A DNA stretch of 64,000 bases. Source: Rhynchopus euleeides. Taxonomy: Eukaryota > Euglenozoa > Diplonemea > Diplonemida > Diplonemidae. Where the stretch lies: positions 1 to 64,000 of the forward strand of contig OY723323.1 in NCBI GenBank assembly GCA_963210315.1, written 5' to 3'. The notes beneath the pieces were generated by a model, which did no database searches, was not told the origin of the DNA, and saw only the letters and a program-made list of their open reading frames with translations. The position numbers and the translations under genes are program-made. Below are positions 12,701 through 18,807 of the stretch, piece by piece (the stretch's first letter is position 1; every line of letters begins with the position of its first letter).

Positions 12701-14783
12701 CCCTGAGGAGGTCATCAACCGCATCCCTCTCGCCTTGCGCTTCTCCCATAGCGTCATCGTCGTCAGCGCCACCGCGCATCGCGTCGCATGGGATGTGGGC
12801 GCCTTCCGTTGGTCCGCCAGGGGTATCCCGCAGAGCCGGGCTCGGCTCAGTCCAAACAGGGGCGTAGTCGGGCAAAGGCAGGGCCTCCAGCTTCCTCCGC
12901 ACCCTGGTCCGGGCCGCCGCGAGGTCCGGGAGGGACGCCCTGGGGTCGTCGGCGACATGTCTCGTCAGCACCCTCTCCAAGGTGTCTCTGGCCAGATCCT
13001 CGCGGAAGACGAGCCAGTCGAACAGGATCTCATCTTGTCTGTCCCAAGCCAGCCGCCCCCCTCCGGTCCAACGCGTGCCTGGGAGGGACGAAGGGGAGTG
13101 GAGGGCCCTCGCGTGGAGGCGGATGCCCCTGACGGCCCGGCGCCTCAGGCACATCGGCCTCGCGGGACGCCGGGCGACCCAGTGCCGAGGGCGGCGTGAC
13201 ATCCCGTGACGGCGCGGGGCCCGACCACACAGGCGCGCCACTACGGACCAGCAGTCCCTACTCGCTTCGCTCAGACCCCGCCTGCACGCCGACACCGCCG
13301 CCCTCGCTAGGCCCACCCAGCTCTGGGGAGACGCGTATGACCGGAGCCCCCACATGAGCGGCCTCCACATCGCCTGTCGGAGGAGGGACCAGATCACCCC
13401 TCGAAGGGAGGGGGGGGACGTCCCGCGCAGGCCTGCCCGCTGGCGACTGGGGGCGCGACGCTTCATCGCCGCGCGGCGGACTGCCCGAGCCCGCGGCCGT
13501 CTCCACTGCCTGGGGAGGCGCATCCGCACCCACCTGCGCCTCTCGCCGTCGTCCCAGCCCTCTGCCAGGGCGCCAGGGGGTAAACCCCAGCCACGAGCAG
13601 TTGGGACGCCCGAGCTGCACTCCGCTCCAACAGGAGGGTCCCCAGACCAGCCCCGACATGCTGGCATCCACGTACCCTGACTAGTGGATCGGTCCCCTGC
13701 CGGGGCACCGCTGGCGTTGTTTCCCTGCTGGGAGTACAGCTCTCCCTGCTGCTCAGCGGCTGGGGTGGTGGGGCGGCGGGGCGGTGCGTCGGTGGGGGCG
13801 CCGGGGGCGAGATCCCCGCCTGCCCCACTATCCCCGATTTTCCCCGTGATGGCAAGGTGCGGTGACACTTGGGCTGGGGGAACGTGTGAGGAGGGGGGGC
13901 AGGAGATGAGTGGATGGGGCACGAGGGAGTTACATGGTGCGAGGTGGGGACTGGGCCCGCTATACTCGAAAACCCCAGCTTGCCCCTCCACCCCTGGTGC
14001 ACTGGGGGGCGGAGACGGAGGGGGAGAACGTGAGAGACGGAATGTGGGGGGATGTTGCGATGCGATAAGGGGGAGGGCAGCGGGGGGAGCGTGGGACTGA
14101 GCGGGTGGGGGGACAAAAAAGCACGGGAGTCGGGGGTGTGGTATATTGGCCCTTCCCTCCCCTGCCCCATACTGTCCTAACACACCCTCCCACCCGAACG
14201 AGTCCCCCCTGGGGGGGGGGAGGCCTCCCACCACCCGCCCTGACCCCCACGCCCAGCCGACCCCCCACATGACGTGAGGGAGGGGGTTGGGGCGGGAAGC
14301 TGTCACCCGCCCTGCTGCTGCCTCTGCTGCTCCCTCTGCAACGGTGACCGCCGCTGCCTGCACGAGGGGGGGCCGCGACCCTTCCGCAGCCGTCGGGGAG
14401 TGCCGTTGGGGGGTGCATAAAGCCGGTGGGTCAGACCGGTGTGCTGTTGTTGGGGGGCCCGTGTGGAACCCACCCTCCCCCGGCCCTGCCTGCCCCGGCG
14501 CTGCCGACGCCGCCGCTGCCGTCGCTGCTGCTCTCGCCGCTACCGGGGGCGGCCCGGGCTGCACTCGTGCGGGGGGTTGCGACCCCCGCGCTTCTGCCGC
14601 TACCGGGGGCGGCCCGGGCTGCACTCGTGTGGGGGGCTGCGACCCCCCCGTCTCCCTCGCTACCGGGGGCGACCCGGGCTGCTCACCCGCTGGGGGCGGG
14701 AGCGCCGCCACCAGCAGCGCCATGAGGGCCCACTGCCCTCGCCTCCTCGCGTGCCCACGGCCAGGCACGTCTCGCGCCTCCAT
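6795..14783 (-). CDS. Retrotransposon polyprotein: zinc fingers, OTU-like domains, reverse transcriptase, REL endonuclease
   Basis: 2,662 codons from the ATG at 14783; the frame stays open upstream to 14870 but without an ATG. Residues 1-600 are low-complexity, with 20-residue repeats (QPGPPPVAA...) near the N-terminus. An OTU-type cysteine protease motif (AQGDCGFFAIG) lies near 705. C2H2/CCHC-like fingers (CPHDSC...HLNRH; CLKCDKV...HQSC) follow near 850-920. The reverse transcriptase spans about 1190-1480, with QQGDPLGPLLFSL and catalytic FYLDDG near 1373. A CCHC finger (CEKCGRE...HAFDC) near 1700 and RPGDLVTRRIWPRVIDIT near 1754 mark the restriction-like endonuclease. Two further OTU-like regions follow, near 1980-2130 (catalytic Cys not evident) and 2274 (GNCFFDAL), each followed by a Cys-rich finger. 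The protein would nick its target DNA and prime cDNA synthesis there. No frameshift is seen, so it could be intact. Confidence 0.9.
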   Translation of the reverse strand: MEARDVPGRGHARRRGQWALMALLVAALPPPAGEQPGSPPVARETGGSQPPTRVQPGPPPVAAEARGSQPPARVQPGPPPVAARAAATAAAASAAPGQAGPGEGGFHTGPPTTAHRSDPPALCTPQRHSPTAAEGSRPPLVQAAAVTVAEGAAEAAAGRVTASRPNPLPHVMWGVGWAWGSGRVVGGLPPPRGDSFGWEGVLGQYGAGEGRANIPHPRLPCFFVPPPAQSHAPPAALPLIASQHPPTFRLSRSPPPSPPPSAPGVEGQAGVFEYSGPSPHLAPCNSLVPHPLISCPPSSHVPPAQVSPHLAITGKIGDSGAGGDLAPGAPTDAPPRRPTTPAAEQQGELYSQQGNNASGAPAGDRSTSQGTWMPACRGWSGDPPVGAECSSGVPTARGWGLPPGALAEGWDDGERRRWVRMRLPRQWRRPRARAVRRAAMKRRAPSRQRAGLRGTSPPSLRGVIWSLLRQAMWRPLMWGLRSYASPQSWVGLARAAVSACRRGLSEASRDCWSVVARLCGRAPRRHGMSRRPRHWVARRPARPMCLRRRAVRGIRLHARALHSPSSLPGTRWTGGGRLAWDRQDEILFDWLVFREDLARDTLERVLTRHVADDPRASLPDLAAARTRVRRKLEALPLPDYAPVWTEPSPALRDTPGGPTEGAHIPCDAMRGGADDDDAMGEAQGERDAVDDLLRDFGATRVPNAAQGDCGFFAIGVPAADIALRRQDLSEAAKKLQALTDLFGGDKAQHLAYAANLARPSSWMDHLALQLAARVWSIHIVVVQGGEHPIVSIRPAKVPDKELLQKTRVIALTGQHFEGVSIPRAELHGLVNRAEPAFLTRSNARMAELQTAEGQEELDVGSKLVERSTARLYCPHDSCRTSLMQAGIPILPTSMKDHLNRHLEKGDVLSRGTLRALKFAQCLKCDKVITLGDHQSCTACRKDLEPEPEAQAVGADIPAGELPSVEELRRHNIRVWEKVPKPLVKAWTAALSEAARETAARNSVAAWTILLMAPLVLLRSARMGGAKSKVTLRERQKVFDRWKRGEYATLWEEAREASKRQGGTGSRGSAPPRLSDEERWERRVGQLARQNRVSAAHKHLVPAKVAPSTTETLKKLQGKHPEGGAVHLERTVPAEKCKAFTPADVFRAVKSFPNGSSGGQMGLRPDHVRQALECKDALGAKPTAMLTQVINRMVKGAVPQEVMPVLGGAKLSALVKGDEDVRPIACGETLRRLAAKLLSTRHKGDARRILMRGRQVGVAVQRGLEAAASVVAQYAERSREKEDAVILKIDYANAFNSIDRGTFLKVVERHIPGLLPFVAWCYDSPSTLTYGEGVVSSSCGVQQGDPLGPLLFSLGIKEIAEELKKRTDLDGSLFYLDDGVIMGPACAVRAALDYVIQASTERGLEVKLSKCELIDLCEQSLEALEEEGFSLRLPEDEDKVGIVYRAGRNFTLLGAPIGSAAFCESYMDKKLLEFQPYLDALAKLQDKQVGLALLRHCEGFARLVFYMRAMGHKGVTEYLRKSDASVEKCLARILALEDDVLPESVMRQATMPVRLGGLGIRRAAEHWHAAALASTANGHSLCRELDPNFTWDEEGWETTCLAHNNAVDEDERRDPTQAPVGDVEQRELSRAIVSRQYRELFEESDAHDRARLRSLSLPHAGAFLGGKLSENSRIEGRQMIAVSRARLGIPLFEPDTVCEKCGRELDEMGTHAFDCNQGGALTRRHDATRDALFALAQEAGTNPEMESLHLLQDGQRPGDLVTRRIWPRVIDITVKNPVAASYVQAAARFTGAAAAQGEATKNRQYRDACAARGLVFAPYAMELFGGLAPSAHSVFSKLGRLAAERTGASRVQLTQEYACRVNSAFNNTLGATLLECGELTKACRSLARDRVEVEAAPPLDPDHFVRFEPDQVGQGAAFEDTDPDDAEGQGHQAVPPPSDEPLRPAQKPVDREPPTPEDLVREWRSAHNGVGVSFTSLMGGLGNLLPAVFQVQQLGGGGAGGVPTDALVALADGFASSGTPMEAGPLRRQAVARVRSSPELSGLLADPAAWASRMSAFEREDEATWADDVLIRGAACVLRRHIIVFRDYRAPTVCDPGCKPIATAVALGGVGDRFQALTLPADVQELVGGSTTGPRPTVRAGPRLRTERAEGEQDVTEFCQFCEADFSTQDTHGRCVHCLRASCPDCFEHVTDPCQCGRTEPTTVVQEEVMDDDEDSTDSEDAGPPPPPPGPAPEPADDVLTRWLTAREHALPGVTTAKQQSVLEMPDVQDFRFTPGNCFFDALTSLLGEAGATADGLRQYVVKVVGDHADLRSRAEPSYEEWARQMCESGSMNVASWADELTLQGAARATGSPIVVLADDTAPRIYRPLRKPYGPVAGVKFKTSHYSPLHISEQVRSFVLRLAPAVPLVSTGCRGAEAGLHMVRVDGGTAELSVLCVRCEQPFDTRTPHWECIGCNRLACTGCVSDGETCTRPPDRGGDGAATDGNAHTTSGGSPSASTAPAPSSNATAQPSTSSTSSTDSTSDAQQGGSTSENAPAPSASQHTGKRKADRDVSASPPDRKRSATAADKGTPADDADVPKTVAEWDALFTPEPGSPEEEFKSARRALHAWRCKVRLQDREEQRLYNNLNSRMYTAAGMRRATAGTASQGSRRAAPRATGAATQ

Positions 14784-15072
14784 CGCGACTCGCGCTCGCG
14801 TGTGTCGGGGGTGGGAAGGGGGGGACTGGGAAGGGAGGGGGGAACAGAGCCCGAGGGACAAGCGTCCCAAGGGGGAGTGGTTTTTTTGTTTGGGAAGAAG
14901 TTATTGGCCCAACCAGCCCTCCCGACTCTGCCCCCCCGCAAGATCAAGAAGAAGTTTGGAAAGGGGAAAAGGGATGGGGGAGAGGAGGGAGAGGGATGGG
15001 TTTTTGAAAGGGGAGGGGAGAACCCAACCGACCCAACCGACCAGGGGGGGGGGGGAGCGCGAGTGTGTATAC
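6795..15072 (-). mobile_element. SL-associated non-LTR retrotransposon (restriction-like endonuclease type)
   Basis: A minus-strand element of at least 8.3 kb with one giant ORF encoding zinc fingers, reverse transcriptase and a restriction-like endonuclease. These endonuclease-type elements are usually sequence-specific; SLACS, CZAR and CRE of trypanosomatids and NeSL of nematodes target SL genes. Its 5' end abuts a complete SL exon plus the first four intron bases (GTAT) at 15069-15111. The 5' leader (14784-15068) is rich in G/C homopolymers. The 3' end is not found and may lie in the minisatellite region. Known: SL targeting in the related clade. Inferred: that this element is a member with the same target preference. 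Confidence 0.8.
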
Positions 15073-15111
15073 CAATGAAGTACAGAAACTGTAGCTTAAG
15101 AAATCGTTGGT
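15073..15111 (-). other. Spliced-leader exon at retroelement 5' end
   Basis: A perfect 39-nt SL exon followed on the minus strand by GTAT and then the retroelement leader. Its upstream side is not the usual SL promoter but the 3' tail of the neighbouring SL RNA gene (15118-15235). It therefore looks like an exon carried in with the element rather than a resident SL gene. Confidence 0.9.
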
Positions 15112-15117
15112 TTTTAT

Positions 15118-15235
15118 AATAAATATCTCCTCTCAGGATTGGTATCCCAGGAGGAGTTCTGTCAGTTTTGGGTCTCTTTTCAGAGTCAGTCCATACCAAT
15201 GAAGTACAGAAACTGTAGCTTAAGAAATCGTTGGT
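15118..15235 (-). ncRNA. Spliced leader RNA (minus-type A)
   Basis: The exon (15197-15235) is the 39-nt leader ACCAACG...TTCATTG, which is trans-spliced onto mRNA 5' ends. The intron starts GTATGGACTGACTCTGAAAAG, followed by a GGATACCAATCC hairpin. The Sm-like stretch is weak (ATATTTATT). Upstream lies the SL promoter region ending TTTGTAAGGGCA, shared with the other SL genes. Confidence 0.94.
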
Positions 15236-15458
15236 TGCCCTTACAAATAGAGGCTAAGTGACACTTTGCAGTATTTTCACCTATTGCACAGAGTAACCTG
15301 AGTATTCACCAGTGTTGGAGAGTACACACCCTTGTTACTATGGCTCACCACCTGTCAAAAAAACTAAGAGGCAAGCCTTCAGGCTGAAGAGGCTACAAGC
15401 TTACAGCCGAAGAATCTTACCCCTGTTTCACCACATACCCAGGACTGCACTGCTGAGG

Positions 15459-15507
15459 TAGCATATTATGGTAGCAGTGTACAAGCCCAGTTGGGGGTTT
15501 GAGTTCC
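15459..15507 (+). promoter_or_regulatory. tRNA-like A/B box pair upstream of U2
   Basis: TAGCATATTATGG (15459-15471) resembles a Pol III A box, and GGTTTGAGTTCC (15496-15507) a B box with a potential GGGGG/TCCCC arm. The spacing is too short for a full tRNA. In trypanosomes, snRNA and U3 transcription uses tRNA-like boxes upstream; a similar role here is inferred. Copies lie at +8,969 and +16,732. Confidence 0.35.
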
Positions 15508-15576
15508 CCCTAATATATATACAGTATACATACTGGGGTGTGGGTCCTGAGATATGGAGTGGCGGCTGTACATCCC

Positions 15577-15590
15577 CTAAGCAACGGTTT
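15577..15590 (+). promoter_or_regulatory. PSE-like motif of U2
   Basis: CTAAGCAACGGTTT ends 12 bp before the U2 5' end. The same motif precedes U1, U3, U4 and U5 at nearly the same distance. Copies lie at 24546 and 32309. Confidence 0.7.
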
Positions 15591-15602
15591 CTTAATAGGG
15601 GC

Positions 15603-15788
15603 ATACCTTCTCGGCCTTTTGGCTAAGATCAAGTGTATTATCTGTTCTTATCAGCTTAATATCTGATACAGTACCTTGTGTACTGAACGATATTAACGCA
15701 ATTTCTCAACGGGGTGATGGGTCGCCAGGGCAACCTGGTCCATTCACACGTGTTGCCCTGGAGCTGCACAACATCCAGGAGTGGCACA
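15603..15788 (+). ncRNA. U2 snRNA
   Basis: Strong match to the conserved U2 5' half: TTCTCGGCCTTTTGGCTAAG, then AAGTGTATTATCTGTTCTTA and AATATCTGATA. A stem IIa-like hairpin (CAGTACCTTGTGTACTG), an Sm-like AATTTCTC and a 3' stem-loop near CTGGAGCTGCAC follow. The branch-site recognition stretch reads GUAUUA rather than the usual GUAGUA. A T-run (TATGTTTTTATA) follows at about 15796, as for Pol III termination. U2 pairs with intron branch sites in the spliceosome. The 3' end is estimated. Confidence 0.96.
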
Positions 15789-15855
15789 CCCACCTATGTT
15801 TTTATATACACAGAGACAAGAGAACAACAAGTATGCAGTGTATACAGTGTATACC

Positions 15856-15894
<39 letters not shown>

Positions 15895-16234
15895 TAGGTA
15901 TAGTAGGCAAAAAAAAGTCGCCTCCCCAGTTCGAGCTGTTGAATTGGAGGACTCCTCACTCTGCTCTGCACTGCGATCCTTGAACTGTCCACTGCAGGGG
16001 TTAGGAGCTGCTCTGTGACCAGCCTGGCCCGGTTCACCCCATTTTACTCCAATTGTTGCTAAGGTTTGCACCAAAGCCACAACCGGGACAGTAGACTAAC
16101 AGGGACAGTAGCATCAACACAGAAGTAGAGGAACCCTTGGACCCAGTCCAAGATTGCCCAGTTCTGAGAAGCCTTGCCCTCCCAAGCTAGGAGTAACAGA
16201 GTGTTGCTGACACACTCCGGCTAATAAATACTGT

Positions 16235-16315
16235 TTTCCTAACTTGGTGTCTATGAATGGTATAACCATCAAACCTACGTACGTCAATTTGCAGGTTTGA
16301 TAGTTTGTACAGAAT
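16235..16315. repeat. Short sequence shared with the Mutator-like element
   Basis: Between the 3' ends of U2 and U4. The stretch GGTGTCTATGAATGGTATAA...GGTTTGATAGTTTGTACAG recurs at about 40288-40362 inside the transposon at 39364-40740. Function unknown. Confidence 0.6.
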
Positions 16316-16357
16316 TTTGTATTCTGTATGGCCTGAATAGCACAATAAATAAAGAAC

Positions 16358-16500
16358 ATTTGCTGCAAAGGCAGCTTCACAAATTGCCAATGGTGCCGCC
16401 GAAGCAGCCCATGGCGGGAATTGGGTAGTTTTCAACCAGCAATCTCTCCATGGCGTCCCTGTTTGGTCATAGCCTATGGATTTATCCCGAGCGCAAGGAT
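16358..16500 (-). ncRNA. U4 snRNA
   Basis: The RNA starts ATCCTTGCGCTCGGG, exactly complementary to GCGCAAGGAT in the U6 genes of this array (U4/U6 stem II). ATTGCTGGTTGAAAAC and CCCGCCATGG match conserved U4 central sequences. The Sm site GCAATTTGTGA and a terminal hairpin (GCTGCCTTTGCAGC) follow. It works in the U4/U6.U5 tri-snRNP. The PSE-like motif lies 14 bp upstream. Confidence 0.92.
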
Positions 16501-16513
16501 ACCCCTTATAAAA

Positions 16514-16526
16514 TACCGTTGGTTAG
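16514..16526 (-). promoter_or_regulatory. PSE-like motif of U4
   Basis: On the minus strand, CTAACCAACGGTA, ending 13 bp before the U4 5' end. Copies in units 2 and 3 at 25483 and 33256. Confidence 0.7.
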
Positions 16527-16574
16527 GGGGGGTACGTAGCCGACATGGGAATTGCACAGGTCAAGGGGTCCATG
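16527..16574 (-). promoter_or_regulatory. Distal conserved element upstream of U4
   Basis: Minus strand TCATGGACCCC...GTGCAATTCC, then CATGTCGGCTACGTACCCCC, directly upstream of the PSE-like motif. Nearly the same 48 bp stands in the same place at U3 (16817-16863). It is absent at U1, U2 and U5. Confidence 0.6.
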
Positions 16575-16589
16575 AGTATATAATATAAA

Positions 16590-16795
16590 AAACAAGCTGT
16601 AAGTGGAAGGGCTGTGCTGATTGGGAAGCCAATTTCCAAGGAAAAGGGTAACCCAGTTTTAGAACAATCATCGCAAGGCTCATGCTGCACATGCCCGACC
16701 GTCTTCATCATCCAGCTTTGGTCTTGTGCTAGAGAAAACAATCTCCAACACGAATGTACTCAAAAACAGATCCTGTGTAGAGTACAGTCTTGCCC
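16590..16795 (-). ncRNA. U3 snoRNA
   Basis: The 5' region AAGACTGTACTCTACACAGG followed by ATCTGTTTT fits the U3 5' domain that pairs with pre-rRNA. GGATGATGAAG and GCGATGATTGTTCT fit U3 C'/C-type boxes. A TTTTTTAT run follows near 16578-16584. U3 directs early pre-rRNA cleavage in the nucleolus. The 3' end is estimated; no clear box D was located. Confidence 0.83.
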
Positions 16796-16803
16796 TTTAC
16801 AAA

Positions 16804-16816
16804 AACCGTTGCTTAG
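16804..16816 (-). promoter_or_regulatory. PSE-like motif of U3
   Basis: Minus strand CTAAGCAACGGTT, ending about 12 bp before the U3 5' AAGAC. Copies at 25773 and 33546. Confidence 0.7.
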
Positions 16817-16863
16817 GGGGGGTACGTAGCCGACATGGAATTGCACAAGTGGAGGGGTCCATG
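16817..16863 (-). promoter_or_regulatory. Distal conserved element upstream of U3
   Basis: The counterpart of 16527-16574. Minus strand GTGCAATTCCATGTCGGCTA, followed by CGTACCCCCCC and then the PSE-like motif. Confidence 0.6.
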
Positions 16864-16892
16864 ATTTTTAGTTAAAAAAGGTGGGTTTGTGC

Positions 16893-17034
16893 AGAACACA
16901 GCACCACCGCTGTCAAAAATTTCACTGTGCATCCCAGCCGAAGCCAGTGCCACCAGTGCCCCCTGCGCAGTGCAATGCAGGGGCCACTGGTGTGTCAACA
17001 CCCTTGTTGATCAGGTTAGACACCAGTAAGGTAT
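16893..17034 (-). ncRNA. U1 snRNA
   Basis: Stem-loop I carries CTGATCAACAAGG, close to the U1-70K loop GAUCACGAAG. Stem-loop II carries CCTGCATTGCACTGCGCAGG, close to the U1A loop AUUGCACUCC. The Sm site AAATTTTTGA and a 3' hairpin (CAGCGGTGGTGCTG) follow, then a T-run at 16874-16879. The 5' end reads ATACCTTACTGG where canonical U1 has AUACUUACCUGG, so the 5' splice-site pairing region is shifted. U1 recognises 5' splice sites of cis-introns. Confidence 0.87.
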
Positions 17035-17051
17035 GTAACCCTCCATAGAAG

Positions 17052-17064
17052 AACCGTTGGTTAG
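17052..17064 (-). promoter_or_regulatory. PSE-like motif of U1
   Basis: Minus strand CTAACCAACGGTT, 17 bp before the U1 5' end. It forms a divergent, palindromic pair with the U5 motif at 17084-17096. Copies at 26021 and 33794. Confidence 0.72.
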
Positions 17065-17083
17065 AGGGGGAGATCCTGTCTGC

Positions 17084-17096
17084 CTAACCAACGGTT
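17084..17096 (+). promoter_or_regulatory. PSE-like motif of U5
   Basis: CTAACCAACGGTT, 16 bp before the estimated U5 5' end. It is the plus-strand half of the divergent U1/U5 promoter. Copies at 26053 and 33826. Confidence 0.72.
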
Positions 17097-17112
17097 TCCC
17101 CAACAAGGGGTA

Positions 17113-17228
17113 TCTCACAACTTTTGCCCAGAACGAACTCATCTTTCGCCTTTTACTAAAGATGACCGTGGGTAAGAGTTACTCAAGTGAAAGCATAATT
17201 TTTGAAGAGGCCTCTGTGTCTCACTTGT
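17113..17228 (+). ncRNA. U5 snRNA
   Basis: The invariant loop 1 sequence CGCCTTTTACTAAAG sits in a stem (CATCTTT/AAAGATG), as in all U5 RNAs, where it holds exon ends during splicing. The Sm site ATAATTTTTGAAG and a terminal AGAGGCCTCT stem follow. A T-run (TTGTTTTTAT) ends the gene. The 5' end is estimated. Confidence 0.95.
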
Positions 17229-17419
17229 TTTTATAACCGCACAAAATTACAACCAAGTTATTGGCAATATGGGAGGTAACAAAACACGTAGTAAAATACT
17301 GAATAAAACACTGCAAAACCACAGATTTGCCAGGAATGGTGCAGCTGTGTGTACTTTACCAAGTGTACACACATTATTCACACTTTACCACAACTCAAAC
17401 ACAGGTCCAGAATAGGAAA
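17229..17419. other. Spacer between U5 and SL RNA
   Basis: AT-richer sequence with no recognisable gene. Repeated in units 2 and 3. Confidence 0.5.
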
Positions 17420-17539
17420 GTATAAAATTTTCCTCTCAGGATTGATATCCCAGGAGGAAATTCTGTCAGTTTTGGGTCTCTTTTCAGAGTCAGTCCATAC
17501 CAATGAAGTACAGAAACTGTAGCTTAAGAAATCGTTGGT
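17420..17539 (-). ncRNA. Spliced leader RNA (minus-type B)
   Basis: Exon 17501-17539 is identical to the other leaders. The intron has a GGATATCAATCC hairpin and a better Sm-like site (AAAATTTTATAC) than the type A gene at 15118-15235. Confidence 0.94.
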
Positions 17540-17592
17540 TGCCCTTGTAAATAGAGGCTAAGTACCACTTTGCAGCATTTTCACCTATTGTG

Positions 17593-18157
17593 CAGAGTAA
17601 CCCCAGAAACTGTTGATTTTCATACTTGAGATTTCTGAGGTTCTGGGATGCAGATTCCGGAGTGTGGCCATAAAAATATCCAGAACACCATCTCGGTGCG
17701 TGCCAGGGGTTGGAAGCCTCCTGAAATCATCGGGAGAGCCCTGGAAAGGCGGTGCCTCACGCTGGTTTGAGGCTGTGGTGGTGTAAATGGGTAAAACCCC
17801 ACTTTCCTAGTAAATCCCTCCTGTTGGGTCCCCTACCCTGTTTCCCCCAAGATTTGGGGGCTTTCTGAAGCAGGGTTTGATGAACTGGCCCCAAACAAGT
17901 GCCCAACCCTTTTTTACTCTGGTCCTGTGGGTGTTTTGGGGGGGTTTGAACCCATTTTCTCACCCTGGGGTGCTGTTCTGAATATTTTACTGCCCTCTGT
18001 TCTGCCTACCCCGGATGTGGTGAAATCGGGGTGGTCCGATTCTGTTCCGCGTTTCGGGGTGGAAAATCTGTGTTCCGGGTTTGAACAAATGGCACCGTGA
18101 CAATGGGGTGCCTGGCCGTTTCCACCCTCGCTTTCGATGTTCATGGGGCGGAGATTT
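17593..18157. repeat. 565-bp direct repeat, left copy
   Basis: Identical to 18808-19372 except for about one base (GGG versus GAG near 17939/19154). It flanks the LINE fragment at 18158-18807. Units 2 and 3 have a single copy and no insert. Confidence 0.93.
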
Positions 18158-18807
18158 GAACGATTTTGAACGATTTTTGGCCGTGCTCGTCGCGTCCCCC
18201 GGTGAGGGGGGACGCTGTTTCGTGTTCTCCTTGCCGCACGGAGGCATTGCCTTACGTCGCCTCTTCCTCTTTTCCTTTATGGGCGGGTTAGTCTGGCTCA
18301 GAGGGCGGGACCGTGCTGATATGCACAGTGACGACTCTCCCTTTTTTTGTTGTGCCCGCCTCCTGCCGAGTCGTGGCTGCTGCCTCTCAGACTGGGGGCG
18401 GGCGGTCGCCGACGCTGACGCGCCTGGCGGCCCGTGGAAAGTGACGTGGGTCTGGGGGTGGGGGGGGGGGGTGCTGGGGTGTCAGGCCGAAGCCCTTGAC
18501 CGCTGTTGATTTTTGCAGGTTTCACGAGATCAGGTAGTCCTTCTCGCTGTGCTCCGTCACCCCTGCCTCAGCCAGGTAGCGTAGGGCCCCCTTGCAGTTG
18601 TGCAGCAGCAGGTTGTGCACGCTTGTGGCTGTGAGGTGGTGTCGGGCTGACGCTGTCGCGGGACAGCCGAAGAATAGGTGCTTCAGCGAGACCCCAGGCG
18701 GGGGGCTGTCCGGCGCAAGCTTCAGGCAGGGTTTGCACGGTGGTTGTGCGCTGCCCGGGACGTCGTGGTCGTACACCAGGCGGTGGTGGTCGGCCCGGTG
18801 GTCCTCT
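18158..18807 (-). mobile_element. 5'-truncated LINE (non-LTR) fragment
   Basis: A 650-bp insert absent from units 2 and 3, GC-rich unlike the surrounding array. The minus strand encodes the C-terminus of a non-LTR element ORF and ends with short GTTCAAAATC repeats. Its 565-bp flanking duplications would be an exceptionally long target-site duplication. Confidence 0.75.
18522..18807 (-). pseudogene. LINE reverse-transcriptase ORF, C-terminal remnant
   Basis: An open 94-codon tail, cut at its 5' side by the insertion boundary. It contains CKPC, then SLKHLFFGCPATASARHHL, the CxxC...HxxxxC zinc-knuckle arrangement found after the reverse transcriptase in many LINE proteins. The catalytic domains are missing. 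It is unrelated to the large element at 6795-14783. Confidence 0.7.

Noticed and set aside
15451-15520. tRNA-like sequence with A and B boxes
   Set aside because: Too short between D-like and T-like arms and no acceptor stem, so listed only as possible promoter boxes.
15857-15892. (TA)n tract after U2 as a functional element
   Set aside because: A simple microsatellite present in each unit; nothing indicates a role.
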